DNA from: Brachybacterium alimentarium
GTDB lineage: Bacteria; Actinomycetota; Actinomycetes; Actinomycetales; Dermabacteraceae
Length of the DNA stretch: 53,930 bases
Assembly: GCF_002332425.1 (NCBI RefSeq)
Contig: NZ_NRGS01000005.1
Coordinates: 536,342-590,271 of the forward strand
Direction: 5' to 3'
Notes under the pieces: model-generated
What the model was told of the DNA's origin: nothing
Seen by the model: only the letters and a program-made list of their open reading frames with translations
Databases searched by the model: none
Shown here: piece after piece, positions 9,069 to 17,141 of the stretch
Layout: every line of letters begins with the position of its first letter
Numbering within the stretch: the stretch's first letter is position 1
Made by a program: the position numbers and the translations under genes

Positions 9069-10864
9069 CGCTGCACCATCTTCCGGTAGTCGTCGTGGTC
9101 CATCAGGTCCTCGTGGTCGCCGTGGCCGGCCAGGGAGCCGTTCCGTACGAAGGCGACCTGGTCGGCGGCCCGCAGCAGCGCGGGGGAGCGCGTGATCAGC
9201 AGGGTCGCGCGGTCGGGACGCTGTCGCGCGGCCACCAGCGCCTCGGCGATGCTCTGCTCGGTGACGGCGTCGACCGCGGTGGTGGGATCGTGCAGCACGA
9301 GCACCGGGGCGTCGGCCGCCACGGCGCGGGCCAGCGCGATCCGCTGGCGCTGACCGCCGGAGAGGTTCGCGCCGCGGTCCAGGATGCGGGTGTCGTAGCC
9401 CTCGGGCAGGATCCGCAGGAGGTCGTCCGCGCCGGCGGCGTGCAGTGCCGCATCGGCCCAGGCATCGGGCGCGGAGCCGTCCTGGGGCGGCGCGAGCACC
9501 GAGTCCGGCGCGCGCGTGGCGAGCTGCTCACGCAGGGTGCCGTCGAACAGATCCACCACATGCGGCTCGACCAGCAGATCCGCCCGATTGGTGAAGCGGT
9601 TCTCCCGCGTGACCTCGTCCCCGCCCAGGAGCACCTCGGCCAGCTCGGTGCGTCCGGAGATCGCTTCGATGAGCGCCTCGGCATCGCGCATGTCCGCGCA
9701 GGCGACCGCGACGACCCGGCCGTCGGGGACCAGGAGCTCGATCCCGCGCAGACGGCCGGTGCCGGATCCGCGCAGTCGCAGGCCGCCGGTGCCGGGCCGG
9801 CGCTCGCCGGGGCTCCGCTCGCCGCGTTCATCGCGGGCCAGGGCCAGGCGCTCCACGGCGAGCTCGGGATCATCGACCTCCCGGCCGAGATCGGCCAGCA
9901 GGTTCCGCACGCGCCGTGCGGACGTGGACATGCTCGCCCACCACACGGGCAGCCCCGACAGTCCCTGCAGCATGCCCATGTTGGAGCGGGCCACGCCGAC
10001 GACCGCGATGAGCGTGCCGATGGTCATGTCGCCGGCGACGGTGCGCTGGGACGCGATGATCACGACGGCCGCCATCATCGCGGCGGTGACCAGGGTGGTC
10101 AGGCCGCTGGAGACCCCCGAGAAACGGGCGTTGACCAGGGCGGCGTCGAGCGCGGTGCGGGAGCGGCGGCGGTACTGGGCGCGTGCCCGGCTCTGCACGC
10201 CGAGACCCTGGAGCACTCGCAGTCCGTGGACCAGGTCGGTCGCGGTGGCCGCGGCGTCGGCGGCCTTGGACTGCTGGGCGTCGTACCGGGCCGACAGCAC
10301 CGGGCTGATCACGCGCACCACGATCACCATCACGGCGATGCCGAGCATCGTGGCCAGGCCCAGCCATAGATCGAGGATCGCGAGCCAGACGCTGGCGGCG
10401 AGCACCACGGTGGTGGCCGGGAACGCCCAGGGCAGCATGTCCATGACGTCCGAGGCCTTGTCGGCGTCGGAGGTCGCGATGGACAGCACCTCACCGGCGG
10501 GGCGCTCGATGGGCTTCGAGCGCGGATCCAGGACGGCAGCGGTCACGGCGACGCGCAGCCGGTGCCGCTCGAACATGCGGGCGCGCTGGCTGGCCGCGAA
10601 CATGATCGTCCACGCCCAGGTGCTCAGCAGGCGCAGCACGAAGATCCCGATCGCGCCGCCGACGGTCACCAGCAGGCTGCCCTGCACGATCCCGGCGTCG
10701 ATGATCAGGCCCATCAGGACGGGCACCAGCATGTCTACCCCTTCGACGACGAAGGAGAGGGCCATGATCCAGGGGATCGAGCGACGGTGGTTGCGCACGA
10801 TCGAGCGCATCACCCCGCGCGACGGAGCGGGGGAGGAGGGGGACGCGGACGAAGCGAGGAGCAC
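9065..10864 (-). CDS. ABC exporter half-transporter with destroyed ATP-binding motifs
   Basis: About 600 residues: six-helix transmembrane domain then an NBD. The signature LSGGQRQRIALARA (near 505) is canonical, but the P-loop position reads ACADMRDAEAL instead of GxxGxGKST, the Q-loop Gln is Glu (LLVEPH), Walker B reads VLVLHDPTT (D to H, E to D) and the H-loop is LLITRSP (His to Arg). It can therefore contribute only the signature face to the partner's site. Start is uncertain: GTG 10864, GTG 10813 and ATG 10810 are in frame; the frame is open to 11221, but that part overlaps the divergent gene. First gene of the two-gene exporter operon. Confidence 0.88.
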   Translation of the reverse strand: MLLASSASPSSPAPSRGVMRSIVRNHRRSIPWIMALSFVVEGVDMLVPVLMGLIIDAGIVQGSLLVTVGGAIGIFVLRLLSTWAWTIMFAASQRARMFERHRLRVAVTAAVLDPRSKPIERPAGEVLSIATSDADKASDVMDMLPWAFPATTVVLAASVWLAILDLWLGLATMLGIAVMVIVVRVISPVLSARYDAQQSKAADAAATATDLVHGLRVLQGLGVQSRARAQYRRRSRTALDAALVNARFSGVSSGLTTLVTAAMMAAVVIIASQRTVAGDMTIGTLIAVVGVARSNMGMLQGLSGLPVWWASMSTSARRVRNLLADLGREVDDPELAVERLALARDERGERSPGERRPGTGGLRLRGSGTGRLRGIELLVPDGRVVAVACADMRDAEALIEAISGRTELAEVLLGGDEVTRENRFTNRADLLVEPHVVDLFDGTLREQLATRAPDSVLAPPQDGSAPDAWADAALHAAGADDLLRILPEGYDTRILDRGANLSGGQRQRIALARAVAADAPVLVLHDPTTAVDAVTEQSIAEALVAARQRPDRATLLITRSPALLRAADQVAFVRNGSLAGHGDHEDLMDHDDYRKMVQR

Positions 10865-10964
10865 CTGATGAATCCAACAGGCACCCGGCGATGGGCGCAA
10901 CAGCATTTCCGAAGCGGCGGTGAGAGAATGGTCCCGACCATGTCCCGAGGGAAGGAAACCTGTC

Positions 10965-11594
10965 GTGAGCGCACGTCCTGTGGAGCTGTTCGTGGATCCT
11001 GTCTGCCCGTACGCGTGGATGACGAGCAGGTGGCTGCTGCACGCGGCGGAGGTTCGTGCGGTGGAGCCCACCTTCTCGGTGATGTCGCTGTCGGTGCTGA
11101 ACGAGGGCCGCGACCTCGAGGAGGGGTATCGCCGGATGCTCGACGACTCCTGGGGCCCGGCCCGGCTGGCGATCGAGATCTCCCGCACCGAGGGCGCCGC
11201 GGCCTTCGCCCGCTGGTACACGGCCTGGGGCGAGCGCTATCACGTCGGCGGTCAGCACGATGATCGCCGTGCGGTCGCGGTCGCGGCCCTCGACGCCGCC
11301 GGACTGCCCGCTGAGCTGATCGAGGCCTACGCTCCGGCCCCCGGGGACGCGGTCGAGGAGGCCCTGCGCGCCTCGCACGAGGGCGCGATCTCCCGCGTCG
11401 GCGAGGACGTCGGCACCCCGGTGATCTCCTTCGGGAACGGCGAGGACTCCGTGGCCTACTTCGGCCCGGTCGTGTCCCCCGCACCGAAGGGCGAGGACGC
11501 CGGCCGGCTGCTCGACGCCCTGGAGACCATGTCCTCCCTCCCCGGCTTCTACGAGCTCAAGCGCTCGCGCACCGTCGGCCCCGATTTCCGCTGA
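10965..11594 (+). CDS. DsbA-fold mycothiol-dependent reductase, Rv2466c-like
   Basis: 209 residues, thioredoxin fold with helical insertion. The N terminus VELFVDPVCPYAWMTSRW matches the active-site region of Mycobacterium tuberculosis Rv2466c (a mycothiol-dependent nitroreductase), but the second Cys of CxxC is Ala (CPYA), so a monothiol mechanism with mycothiol is expected. The C-terminal cis-Pro region is GTPVISF. GTG 10965 is chosen because GAGGGAAGG precedes it at suitable spacing; the 15 codons upstream in frame are not conserved-looking. Fits the mshA-mshB genes in the same window. Divergent from the ABC exporter. Confidence 0.8.
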   Translation: MSARPVELFVDPVCPYAWMTSRWLLHAAEVRAVEPTFSVMSLSVLNEGRDLEEGYRRMLDDSWGPARLAIEISRTEGAAAFARWYTAWGERYHVGGQHDDRRAVAVAALDAAGLPAELIEAYAPAPGDAVEEALRASHEGAISRVGEDVGTPVISFGNGEDSVAYFGPVVSPAPKGEDAGRLLDALETMSSLPGFYELKRSRTVGPDFR

Positions 11595-11646
11595 TTCCAG
11601 CCGGCCCACTGCTCCCCGACTCGTCCCAGAGAAAGAGAACCCCTTC

Positions 11647-12132
11647 ATGCACGTGCACATCGGCACCGACCACGCCGGCTTCGAGCTCAAGAACCGCCTG
11701 GTCGCGGCATTGCAGGCCAAGGGTCACGAGGTCACCGACCACGGCGCCCACGCGTACGACGCCCTGGATGACTACCCGCCCTTCTGCACCTCCGTGGGCG
11801 AGGCCGTGGTGGCGGATCCGAGCTCGCTCGGCGTCGTCATCGGCGGCTCCGGCAACGGGGAGCAGATCGCCGCGAACAAGGTCACGGGTGTGCGCGCCGC
11901 TCTGGTGTGGAACGAGGACACCGCGAAGCTCGCCCGCCAGCACAACGATGCCAACGTGATCTCGGTGGGAGCGCGCCAGCACAGCGAGGAGGAGCTCGAG
12001 TCCCTCATCGACGTGTTCCTGGCCGAGCCCTTCAGCGGCGAGGAGCGCCACCAGCGTCGTATCGACCTGATGGCCCGCTACGAGGAGACCGGCGGCTACG
12101 GCACGGACGGCGCCGACGGCACCTCTGCCTGA
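11647..12132 (+). CDS. rpiB: Ribose-5-phosphate isomerase B
   Basis: 161 residues, RpiB/LacAB family; interconverts ribose 5-phosphate and ribulose 5-phosphate in the pentose phosphate pathway. N terminus HIGTDHAGFELK and the anion-hole/active-site segment GGSGNGEQIAANK are diagnostic; Ser replaces the Cys of the E. coli enzyme, as in actinobacterial RpiB, where Glu acts as base. NDANVISVGAR is also typical. AGAAAGAGA ribosome site. Its stop overlaps the start of nei2 by one nucleotide (TGATG), so the two genes are coupled. Confidence 0.95.
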   Translation: MHVHIGTDHAGFELKNRLVAALQAKGHEVTDHGAHAYDALDDYPPFCTSVGEAVVADPSSLGVVIGGSGNGEQIAANKVTGVRAALVWNEDTAKLARQHNDANVISVGARQHSEEELESLIDVFLAEPFSGEERHQRRIDLMARYEETGGYGTDGADGTSA

Positions 12133-13175
12133 TGCCCGAGGGGCACACCGTCCACCGGCTCGCAGCGGCGCTGCGGGCCGGTTTCGGCGAGCAGAGGGTC
12201 CGCACGTCCAGCCCTCAGGGCAGGTTCTCGGAGGCCGCGGACCTCGACGGCTGGGTCCTGGCTAACGCGGAAGCCGTGGGCAAGCATCTCTTCCTCGCCT
12301 TCGTGCCGGACGCCTCGGTGGATGCCGGGGCGCCCGTGACCCGCTACGTCCGCGTGCACCTGGGCCTGTACGGCTCGTGGACCTTCGCGGGCGAACCGGG
12401 GTTCGCGACCGTGCACGCGATCGGCGCCCCGCGGGTGCGGATCGGGGAGCGCGAGGAGGGTCTGGACGACGGCGACGTCGACTGGCGACGGATCGTCCCG
12501 CGGCCGACGACGCGGCTGCGGATCGCGGGTCCCCAGGGTCTTGCCGACCTCACCGGGCCCACCGCCTGCGAGGTGCTCGACGCCGCCGGCCGGCAGGCGG
12601 TGATCGACCGGCTGGGACCGGACCCGCTGCGGGCCGATGCGGACCGACGGCGTTTCGTGGACCGGGTCCTCGCCTCCCGCACCGCGATCGGGGTGCTGCT
12701 GATGAACCAGGACGTCATCGCCGGGATCGGCAACATCTATCGCGCCGAGGTGCTGTTCCGGGCGCGTCTGGATCCGACCGTGCCGGGCAGGGACCTCACT
12801 CGCGGGATGGTCGAGGGGATCTGGGAGGATCTGGTGCCGCTCATGGAGTACGGGGCGCGCACCGGCCGCATCGTCACCACCCAGCCGGAGCACCGCGACA
12901 TCGAGGCCCGCATCGTCGAGCGCTCCCGCGGCACCCGCCAGAACGGCGACGAGGACCCGGACGTCGTCCCGCGCGAGAAGTCGTTCTACGTCTACCACCG
13001 CCAGACCCTCCCGTGCCGGGTGTGCGCGACGGAGATCCGCAGCGCCGACATGGCCGCGCGCACCGTGTTCTGGTGCCCCCGCTGCCAGACGGTGCGCTCA
13101 CGACGGGCCGCCTGGAGCCGCGAGCATCCCGCAGCGCCCTGGGCCCTGGCTCCCGAGAGGTCCGAGCGTCCGTAG
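12132..13175 (+). CDS. nei2: Fpg/Nei-family DNA glycosylase (endonuclease VIII-like)
   Basis: 347 residues. Begins MPEGHTVHR: Pro2 is the Schiff-base nucleophile and Glu3 the catalytic acid, and PEGHT is the Nei2 signature of actinobacteria. The helix-2-turn-helix is GVLLMNQDVIAGIGNIYRAE. A C-terminal zinc finger C-x2-C ... C-x2-C (CRVC and CPRC, residues ~295-318) completes the family. It excises oxidised pyrimidines and cleaves the abasic site. The frame is open upstream to 11907 inside rpiB, but the conserved catalytic N terminus fixes the start at 12132. Confidence 0.93.
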   Translation: MPEGHTVHRLAAALRAGFGEQRVRTSSPQGRFSEAADLDGWVLANAEAVGKHLFLAFVPDASVDAGAPVTRYVRVHLGLYGSWTFAGEPGFATVHAIGAPRVRIGEREEGLDDGDVDWRRIVPRPTTRLRIAGPQGLADLTGPTACEVLDAAGRQAVIDRLGPDPLRADADRRRFVDRVLASRTAIGVLLMNQDVIAGIGNIYRAEVLFRARLDPTVPGRDLTRGMVEGIWEDLVPLMEYGARTGRIVTTQPEHRDIEARIVERSRGTRQNGDEDPDVVPREKSFYVYHRQTLPCRVCATEIRSADMAARTVFWCPRCQTVRSRRAAWSREHPAAPWALAPERSERP

Positions 13176-13284
13176 ACTCGCGCGGATGAGCTCCTCCTCC
13201 GCGCAGGCGTCCTGAGACGTTCTCGGTGCTCCCCGTCACGCTTCGTCGACGGTCCCCGAGACCGCCTCGTGACCGCAGGTGTCA

Positions 13285-13290
13285 TACCGT
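13285..13290 (+). promoter_or_regulatory. -10 box of ElaA-like GNAT (leaderless)
   Basis: TACCGT ends 6 nt before ATG 13297, with no ribosome site between them. Confidence 0.45.
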
Positions 13291-13296
13291 GTCGCC

Positions 13297-13782
13297 ATGA
13301 ACGCAGCGAGCACCGCATCCGACACCCGCACCCAGGTCCACCGCGCAGCGGTGGCCGACATCGCTCCGCGGACCCTCTATCTGCTCGCCAAGCTGCGCCA
13401 GGACGTCTTCAGCATCGAACAGGGCGCCACGGATCCGGACCTCGACGGCCGAGACCTCGAGGAGACGACGACGCTGCTGTGGATCGAGGCGGACGGCGAG
13501 CCGGCGGCCCACGTCCGCGTGCTCACGGAGCCCGACGGCTCGATGCGCATCGGCCGCCTCGCCGTGCGCGCGCAGAACCGGCGCGACGGCTTCGGCGGGC
13601 GCATCATGCGCGCCGCTCTGAATCTCACCGAGCAGCTCGCCCCGGAGCAGGTGGTGCGGATCGACGCACAGGCGTACCTCGAGGGGTGGTACAACGCCAT
13701 GGGCTACAGGACCGTCGGTCCCGTCTTCCTCGAGGCCGGCATCGAGCACGTGCCGATGGAGTACCACCACCCGCGCAGCTGA
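13297..13782 (+). CDS. ElaA-like GNAT acetyltransferase
   Basis: 161 residues. The segment LYLLAKLRQDVFSIEQGATDPDLDGRDLE is typical of the ElaA subgroup of GNATs, followed by the acetyl-CoA site region IGRLAVRAQNRRDGFGGRIM and the C-terminal YLEGWYNAMGYRTVGPVFLEAGIEHVPM. Substrate unknown. ATG 13297 preferred over 13279 because the -10 box TACCGT lies 6 nt before it. Convergent with the ankyrin gene. Confidence 0.85.
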   Translation: MNAASTASDTRTQVHRAAVADIAPRTLYLLAKLRQDVFSIEQGATDPDLDGRDLEETTTLLWIEADGEPAAHVRVLTEPDGSMRIGRLAVRAQNRRDGFGGRIMRAALNLTEQLAPEQVVRIDAQAYLEGWYNAMGYRTVGPVFLEAGIEHVPMEYHHPRS

Positions 13783-13787
13783 CCGCT

Positions 13788-13809
13788 CGGCCCGCCCGCG
13801 CCGGGGCCG
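13788..13809. terminator. Candidate hairpin between convergent genes
   Basis: CGGCCC (13788-13793) and GGGCCG (13804-13809) form a 6-bp stem with a 10-nt loop between the GNAT and ankyrin stops. No T-tract. Weak evidence for a shared terminator. Confidence 0.3.
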
Positions 13810-13815
13810 TCCGGG

Positions 13816-14250
13816 TCAGCGTGCCGCGGTGATCAGCGCGACGATCTCCGTGCGCTCGAAGTACTTCGCGGTCTCCAGCGCGCTCGGCGTGCCGAGGTCG
13901 GCGTCGGCACCCGCGGCCAGGAGGACGTCGGCCACGTCGGTGTACCCCTTGAAGGCGACTCCGGCCAGCGGGGTCTGACCGCGGTCGTTGGGCAGATCCA
14001 CGTCGGCCCCGCGGGCGGCGAGCTCGCGCACCAGCTCCGCATGCCCGTGATAGGCGGCGAGCATGAGCGGGGTGTTGCCGGCGCTGTCGCGCAGATCCAC
14101 CGGAGCTCCCTGGTCGATCAGGGGCAGCAGCTGCGAGGAGTCTCCGGAACGGGCGGCGTCGAGCATCGAGCTCGCGAGCGCGATCACGGCCTCGTCCTGG
14201 CTCGCGCCCTGGGCCGGGCTCCGGTCGGCGTGCGGGAAGTCGTCGTTCAT
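13816..14250 (-). CDS. Ankyrin-repeat protein
   Basis: 144 residues, cytosolic. Ankyrin repeats are clear: NTPLMLAAYHGHAELVRELAARGADVD, QTPLAGVAFKGYTDVADVLLAAGADAD, and a degenerate final repeat ending at the C terminus, preceded by a capping repeat (residues ~25-55). Such repeats mediate protein binding; no enzymatic domain. Start ATG 14250 has TGAGG upstream; the frame remains open to 14565. It lies 45 bp downstream of the ECF transporter fusion on the same strand and may be co-transcribed. Confidence 0.85.
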   Translation of the reverse strand: MNDDFPHADRSPAQGASQDEAVIALASSMLDAARSGDSSQLLPLIDQGAPVDLRDSAGNTPLMLAAYHGHAELVRELAARGADVDLPNDRGQTPLAGVAFKGYTDVADVLLAAGADADLGTPSALETAKYFERTEIVALITAAR

Positions 14251-14294
14251 GACCTCAGGGTACGTCGCAGCGCTGACGCTCATCGCACGCGCGC

Positions 14295-16403
14295 TCATCG
14301 CACGATCAGCTCGGCGGCGAGGGGCCACACCAGCAGTCCCACGGCGAGCGCGGTCCCGACGAGGTCCGCGCGGCTCAGGCGGCTGGGCTCGGCCCAGGTG
14401 CGCTGTGTCGCGGTCGCGAAGCCGCGGGAGTCCATCGCGAGCGCCTGCTGCTCGGCACCGCGCAGGGTGTCCACGAGCAGCGCGAGCGTGGAGCTGGCGA
14501 GCAGCCGCGGGGAGGCGGGGGAGCCGAGGCCACGCTGGACGCGTGTGCGGGTGATGATCTCCCACTGGCGGCCCAGATGCCCCACACGCACCAGCGCGAC
14601 GACGGCTGCCGCGACCGGGCGGGCGGGGAGCCGCAGCCGGCCGCCGAGCGCATCACCGAGCGCGGTGACCTCCACACTGCCCAGCGCCAGCACGCCGGGG
14701 GCGACGAACACCATGATCCGTGCCGCTTCCTTGAGCCCCAGCAGCCACGCATCGCCCGACAGCGCCGGCGCCTCGCCCAGCAGCGCCGTGGTCCAGGCGA
14801 GCCCGGCGGCTGAGAGCAGGATCGGCACCAGACGCAGCAGACCTCCGCGCAGGGTGCGCACCGCGAGCGGGGCGAGCAGCGCCAGCGGCAGCAGGGCGAG
14901 GAGCCCGCCCTGCCAGGTCTGGACGGCGAACGAGCCCAGTGCAGCCAGGATCCCGATCAGGCACAGCGTGAGCGGATTGAGCGCGTCGGCCGGGATCCGG
15001 CGGGCGCGGGCCGACGGCGCCGCGGGTTCCGCGGAGGCCGGGAGCACCAGGGTCTCGTGCGCGTGGTCGATCAGCTCCGGATCGTGGGAGGCGACCAGCA
15101 CCGCGCAGCCCTGGGCCGCGGCCTCGGTGAGCAGGTCCCGCACCTCGCGTCGCCGACGGGCATCGAGGCCCACGGTCGGCTCGTCGAGCGCGAGCAGGGA
15201 CGGCCGCTGGGCCAGGGCGGCGACGATCGCGACGCGTCGCTGCTCGCCTCCGGACAGGCGGGAGGGATGGGCACCGGCGAGATGGGCGAGTCCGGAGCGG
15301 TCCAGCAGCTGGGCGGCGAACTGCTCGTCGCCCGCCCACGGGGAGGCGAGCACCTCCTCCCGCACGGTGCGTGCGACGAAGGAGTGCTCGGGGTTCTGGG
15401 GGACGCTCGCGATGCGCTCCCGCTCGGGCCGCTCGACGCTGCCGGTCGCCGGGGCCGTCGCCCCCAGCATCACCCGCAGCGCCGTCGTCTTGCCCGCGCC
15501 GCTCGGACCGGTCAGCACGGTGATCCGCCCCGAGGGCACCTCGAGATCGATCGTGTCCCGGAGGCCGCGTGCGGGCACGGTCACCCCGCGCAGAGCCGCC
15601 ACGACCGGGCCGTCGTGAGCAGCCCCGGCAGCCCCGTCGGCGGACGTCGACCGGTCGCCGTTCTCCTCGACCACCCCGGCCTCGACGAGCAGTGCCCGCC
15701 GCTCGCGCAGGAGCGCGAGGGGCTCCCCATCGGCGAGCACCTCCGCCTGCGGGCCCAGGACCACCAGACGATCCACGTGAGGGAGCCACGGCTCGATGCG
15801 GTGCTCCGCCAGCACCAGGGTGCGGTCCCGGGCCGCCTCGAGGATCGCCGTGCGCACCTGCTGGGAGGTCGCTGCATCGAGCATGCTGGTCGGTTCGTCC
15901 AGCAGCAGGAGGTCGGGGCCCAGCGCGAGCGCCCCGGCCAGGGCCACGCGCTGCTGTTGACCGCCGCTCGCCTCCAACGGCGCACGAGACGGATCCAGGT
16001 CCACCCGGGCCGCGGCGAGCGCATCATCGGCACGCGCACGGATCTCCGAGCGGGGGAGCGCCGCGTTCTCGGGTCCGAAGGCGGCATCGCGGCCGACGCT
16101 CGCGGCCACCAGGGCATGGGCAGGGTTCTGCAGCAGCAGGCCCCGCTCTCCCGGACGGGCCGGCGCCGGAGCGAGCCCGCTGCCCTCCCCGGTCTCCGGA
16201 TCCAGGAGTCCGGCGAGGGCCCGCAGAACGGTGGACTTCCCGCTGCCGCTCGCTCCCGCCAGCAGCACGCGCTGACCGGCGGGGATCTCGAGGTCCAGCC
16301 CTGCGATGGTGGGTTCGCGCCGCGTCAGCGGCCGCCAGGTCAGTCCCTGCAGGCGGAGCGGGGCGGGAGCGGTCTCAGGCCTCGACGGTGCGCGCATGCT
16401 CAC
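14295..16403 (-). CDS. ECF transporter ATPase-ATPase-T fusion (YkoD-YkoC type)
   Basis: 702 residues carrying three modules. First ABC domain (about 15-240): Walker A GASGSGKST, signature ASGGQQQRVALAGAL, Walker B LLLLDEPTSMLD. Second ABC domain (about 265-440): Walker A GPSGAGKTT, signature LSGGEQRRVAIVAAL, Walker B LLALDEPTVGLD. C-terminal T component (about 465-702): hydrophobic helices and coupling segments including the family's A/S-RGF motif (MDSRGFATA). The three are usually two or three proteins (YkoD and YkoC). GTG 16403 overlaps the ykoE stop by 29 bp (ATG 16397 is the alternative). Energises uptake by YkoE; controlled by the TPP riboswitch upstream. Confidence 0.92.
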   Translation of the reverse strand: MSMRAPSRPETAPAPLRLQGLTWRPLTRREPTIAGLDLEIPAGQRVLLAGASGSGKSTVLRALAGLLDPETGEGSGLAPAPARPGERGLLLQNPAHALVAASVGRDAAFGPENAALPRSEIRARADDALAAARVDLDPSRAPLEASGGQQQRVALAGALALGPDLLLLDEPTSMLDAATSQQVRTAILEAARDRTLVLAEHRIEPWLPHVDRLVVLGPQAEVLADGEPLALLRERRALLVEAGVVEENGDRSTSADGAAGAAHDGPVVAALRGVTVPARGLRDTIDLEVPSGRITVLTGPSGAGKTTALRVMLGATAPATGSVERPERERIASVPQNPEHSFVARTVREEVLASPWAGDEQFAAQLLDRSGLAHLAGAHPSRLSGGEQRRVAIVAALAQRPSLLALDEPTVGLDARRRREVRDLLTEAAAQGCAVLVASHDPELIDHAHETLVLPASAEPAAPSARARRIPADALNPLTLCLIGILAALGSFAVQTWQGGLLALLPLALLAPLAVRTLRGGLLRLVPILLSAAGLAWTTALLGEAPALSGDAWLLGLKEAARIMVFVAPGVLALGSVEVTALGDALGGRLRLPARPVAAAVVALVRVGHLGRQWEIITRTRVQRGLGSPASPRLLASSTLALLVDTLRGAEQQALAMDSRGFATATQRTWAEPSRLSRADLVGTALAVGLLVWPLAAELIVR

Positions 16404-16956
16404 GCCCTGAGGCGAGGGAGTCCACGGCGCCGGTCGCCGCGAGCGCCCGCGAGGCCGCCCAGCCCAGCGCGCCGCCGAGGACGGCGCCGGAGAGCAGGAA
16501 GGCTGCGAGCAGCATGACCGCGAAGGTCCAGCTCATCTCGGGGTAGTAGGCGAAACGCTCCCAGACCCACTCGAGCATGCCCGCGCACGCTCCGCCGAGC
16601 ATCGCGACGGGCAGGGTGAAGCGGCGGTAGCGCAGCAGCGCGAAGGCGAGCTCGACGCCGCCTCCCTGCAGGAGTCCCGAGACCGCGGTGCCCCAGCCCC
16701 ACTGGCCGCCCAGCAGCATCTCGAGCACGGCCGCGATCATCTCGGCGAGCAGGGCCGCGCCCGGCTTGCGCACGATCAGGGCGGCGAGCACGGCCGGCAG
16801 GAACCAGATTCCGGCGAGCAGCCCCTCTGCCGGTTTGAAGACGGCCGTGAGCGGCCCGATCAGCGTGTACAGCTGGCCGTATCCCAGGAACGCGACGCCG
16901 AAGGCGGCCCCGATGAGCACGGTGACCAGCAGGTCGACAGTACGGAAACGAGTCAT
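16375..16956 (-). CDS. ykoE: ECF S component for thiamine precursor (HMP)
   Basis: 193 residues, five to six membrane helices. The segment GQLYTLIGPLTAVFKPAEGLLAGIW and VRKPGAALLAEMIAAVLEMLLGGQWG followed by GLLQGGGVELAF are characteristic of YkoE, the substrate-binding subunit for thiamine or hydroxymethylpyrimidine. ATG 16956 is preceded by GGAAGGAG at ideal spacing; the 11 extra codons to 16989 belong to the riboswitch leader. First gene after the TPP riboswitch and translationally overlapped with the ATPase-T fusion. Confidence 0.92.
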   Translation of the reverse strand: MTRFRTVDLLVTVLIGAAFGVAFLGYGQLYTLIGPLTAVFKPAEGLLAGIWFLPAVLAALIVRKPGAALLAEMIAAVLEMLLGGQWGWGTAVSGLLQGGGVELAFALLRYRRFTLPVAMLGGACAGMLEWVWERFAYYPEMSWTFAVMLLAAFLLSGAVLGGALGWAASRALAATGAVDSLASGREHARTVEA

Positions 16957-16963
16957 CACTTCT

Positions 16964-16982
16964 CCTTCCACAACACGGAAGG
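16964..16982 (-). promoter_or_regulatory. Shine-Dalgarno-sequestering hairpin of TPP riboswitch
   Basis: On the minus-strand RNA, CCUUCC (16982-16977) can pair with GGAAGG (16969-16964) across a 7-nt loop. The second strand is the ribosome site of ykoE, so this hairpin would block translation; it is the obvious expression platform. Confidence 0.6.
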
Positions 16983-16984
16983 GG

Positions 16985-17009
16985 CGCATGGCACCGAGGG
17001 TGCCCTGCG
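16985..17009 (-). promoter_or_regulatory. Linker hairpin between aptamer and ribosome-site hairpin
   Basis: GGCACC and GGTGCC form a perfect 6-bp stem with a GAG loop (16990-17004), extended after one mismatch by CGCA/TGCG to 16985 and 17009. It sits between the TPP aptamer and the ribosome-site hairpin and may be part of the switching structure. Confidence 0.45.
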
Positions 17010-17017
17010 GAAATCCC

Positions 17018-17106
17018 GACTCCCTACGCCGGTGCGAGCCGGATCAGGTTCGAGGGTCTGCGCTGAATCGCGCACTCTCAGCACCACGGCGGTGCTCCCC
17101 TGTCAG
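17018..17106 (-). promoter_or_regulatory. TPP (thiamine pyrophosphate) riboswitch aptamer
   Basis: The minus strand carries the conserved THI-box landmarks in order: GGGGAGC near the 5' side, GCTGAGAGTGCG, then AGACCCTCGAACCTGATCC and the closing GCACCGGCGTAGGGAG. It precedes the ECF thiamine/HMP transporter genes. A -10-like TAGACT at 17122-17127 lies just upstream. Binding of TPP should repress ykoE and the fusion gene. Confidence 0.95.
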
Positions 17107-17121
17107 TGGATGACGACGCCG

Positions 17122-17127
17122 AGTCTA
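17122..17127 (-). promoter_or_regulatory. Candidate -10 box of the thiamine transporter transcript
   Basis: TAGACT on the minus strand lies 16 nt before the TPP aptamer, between it and the stop of the PH-like gene. The -35 is not obvious. Confidence 0.35.
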
Positions 17128-17141
17128 GCCGGTTCCCGCGC

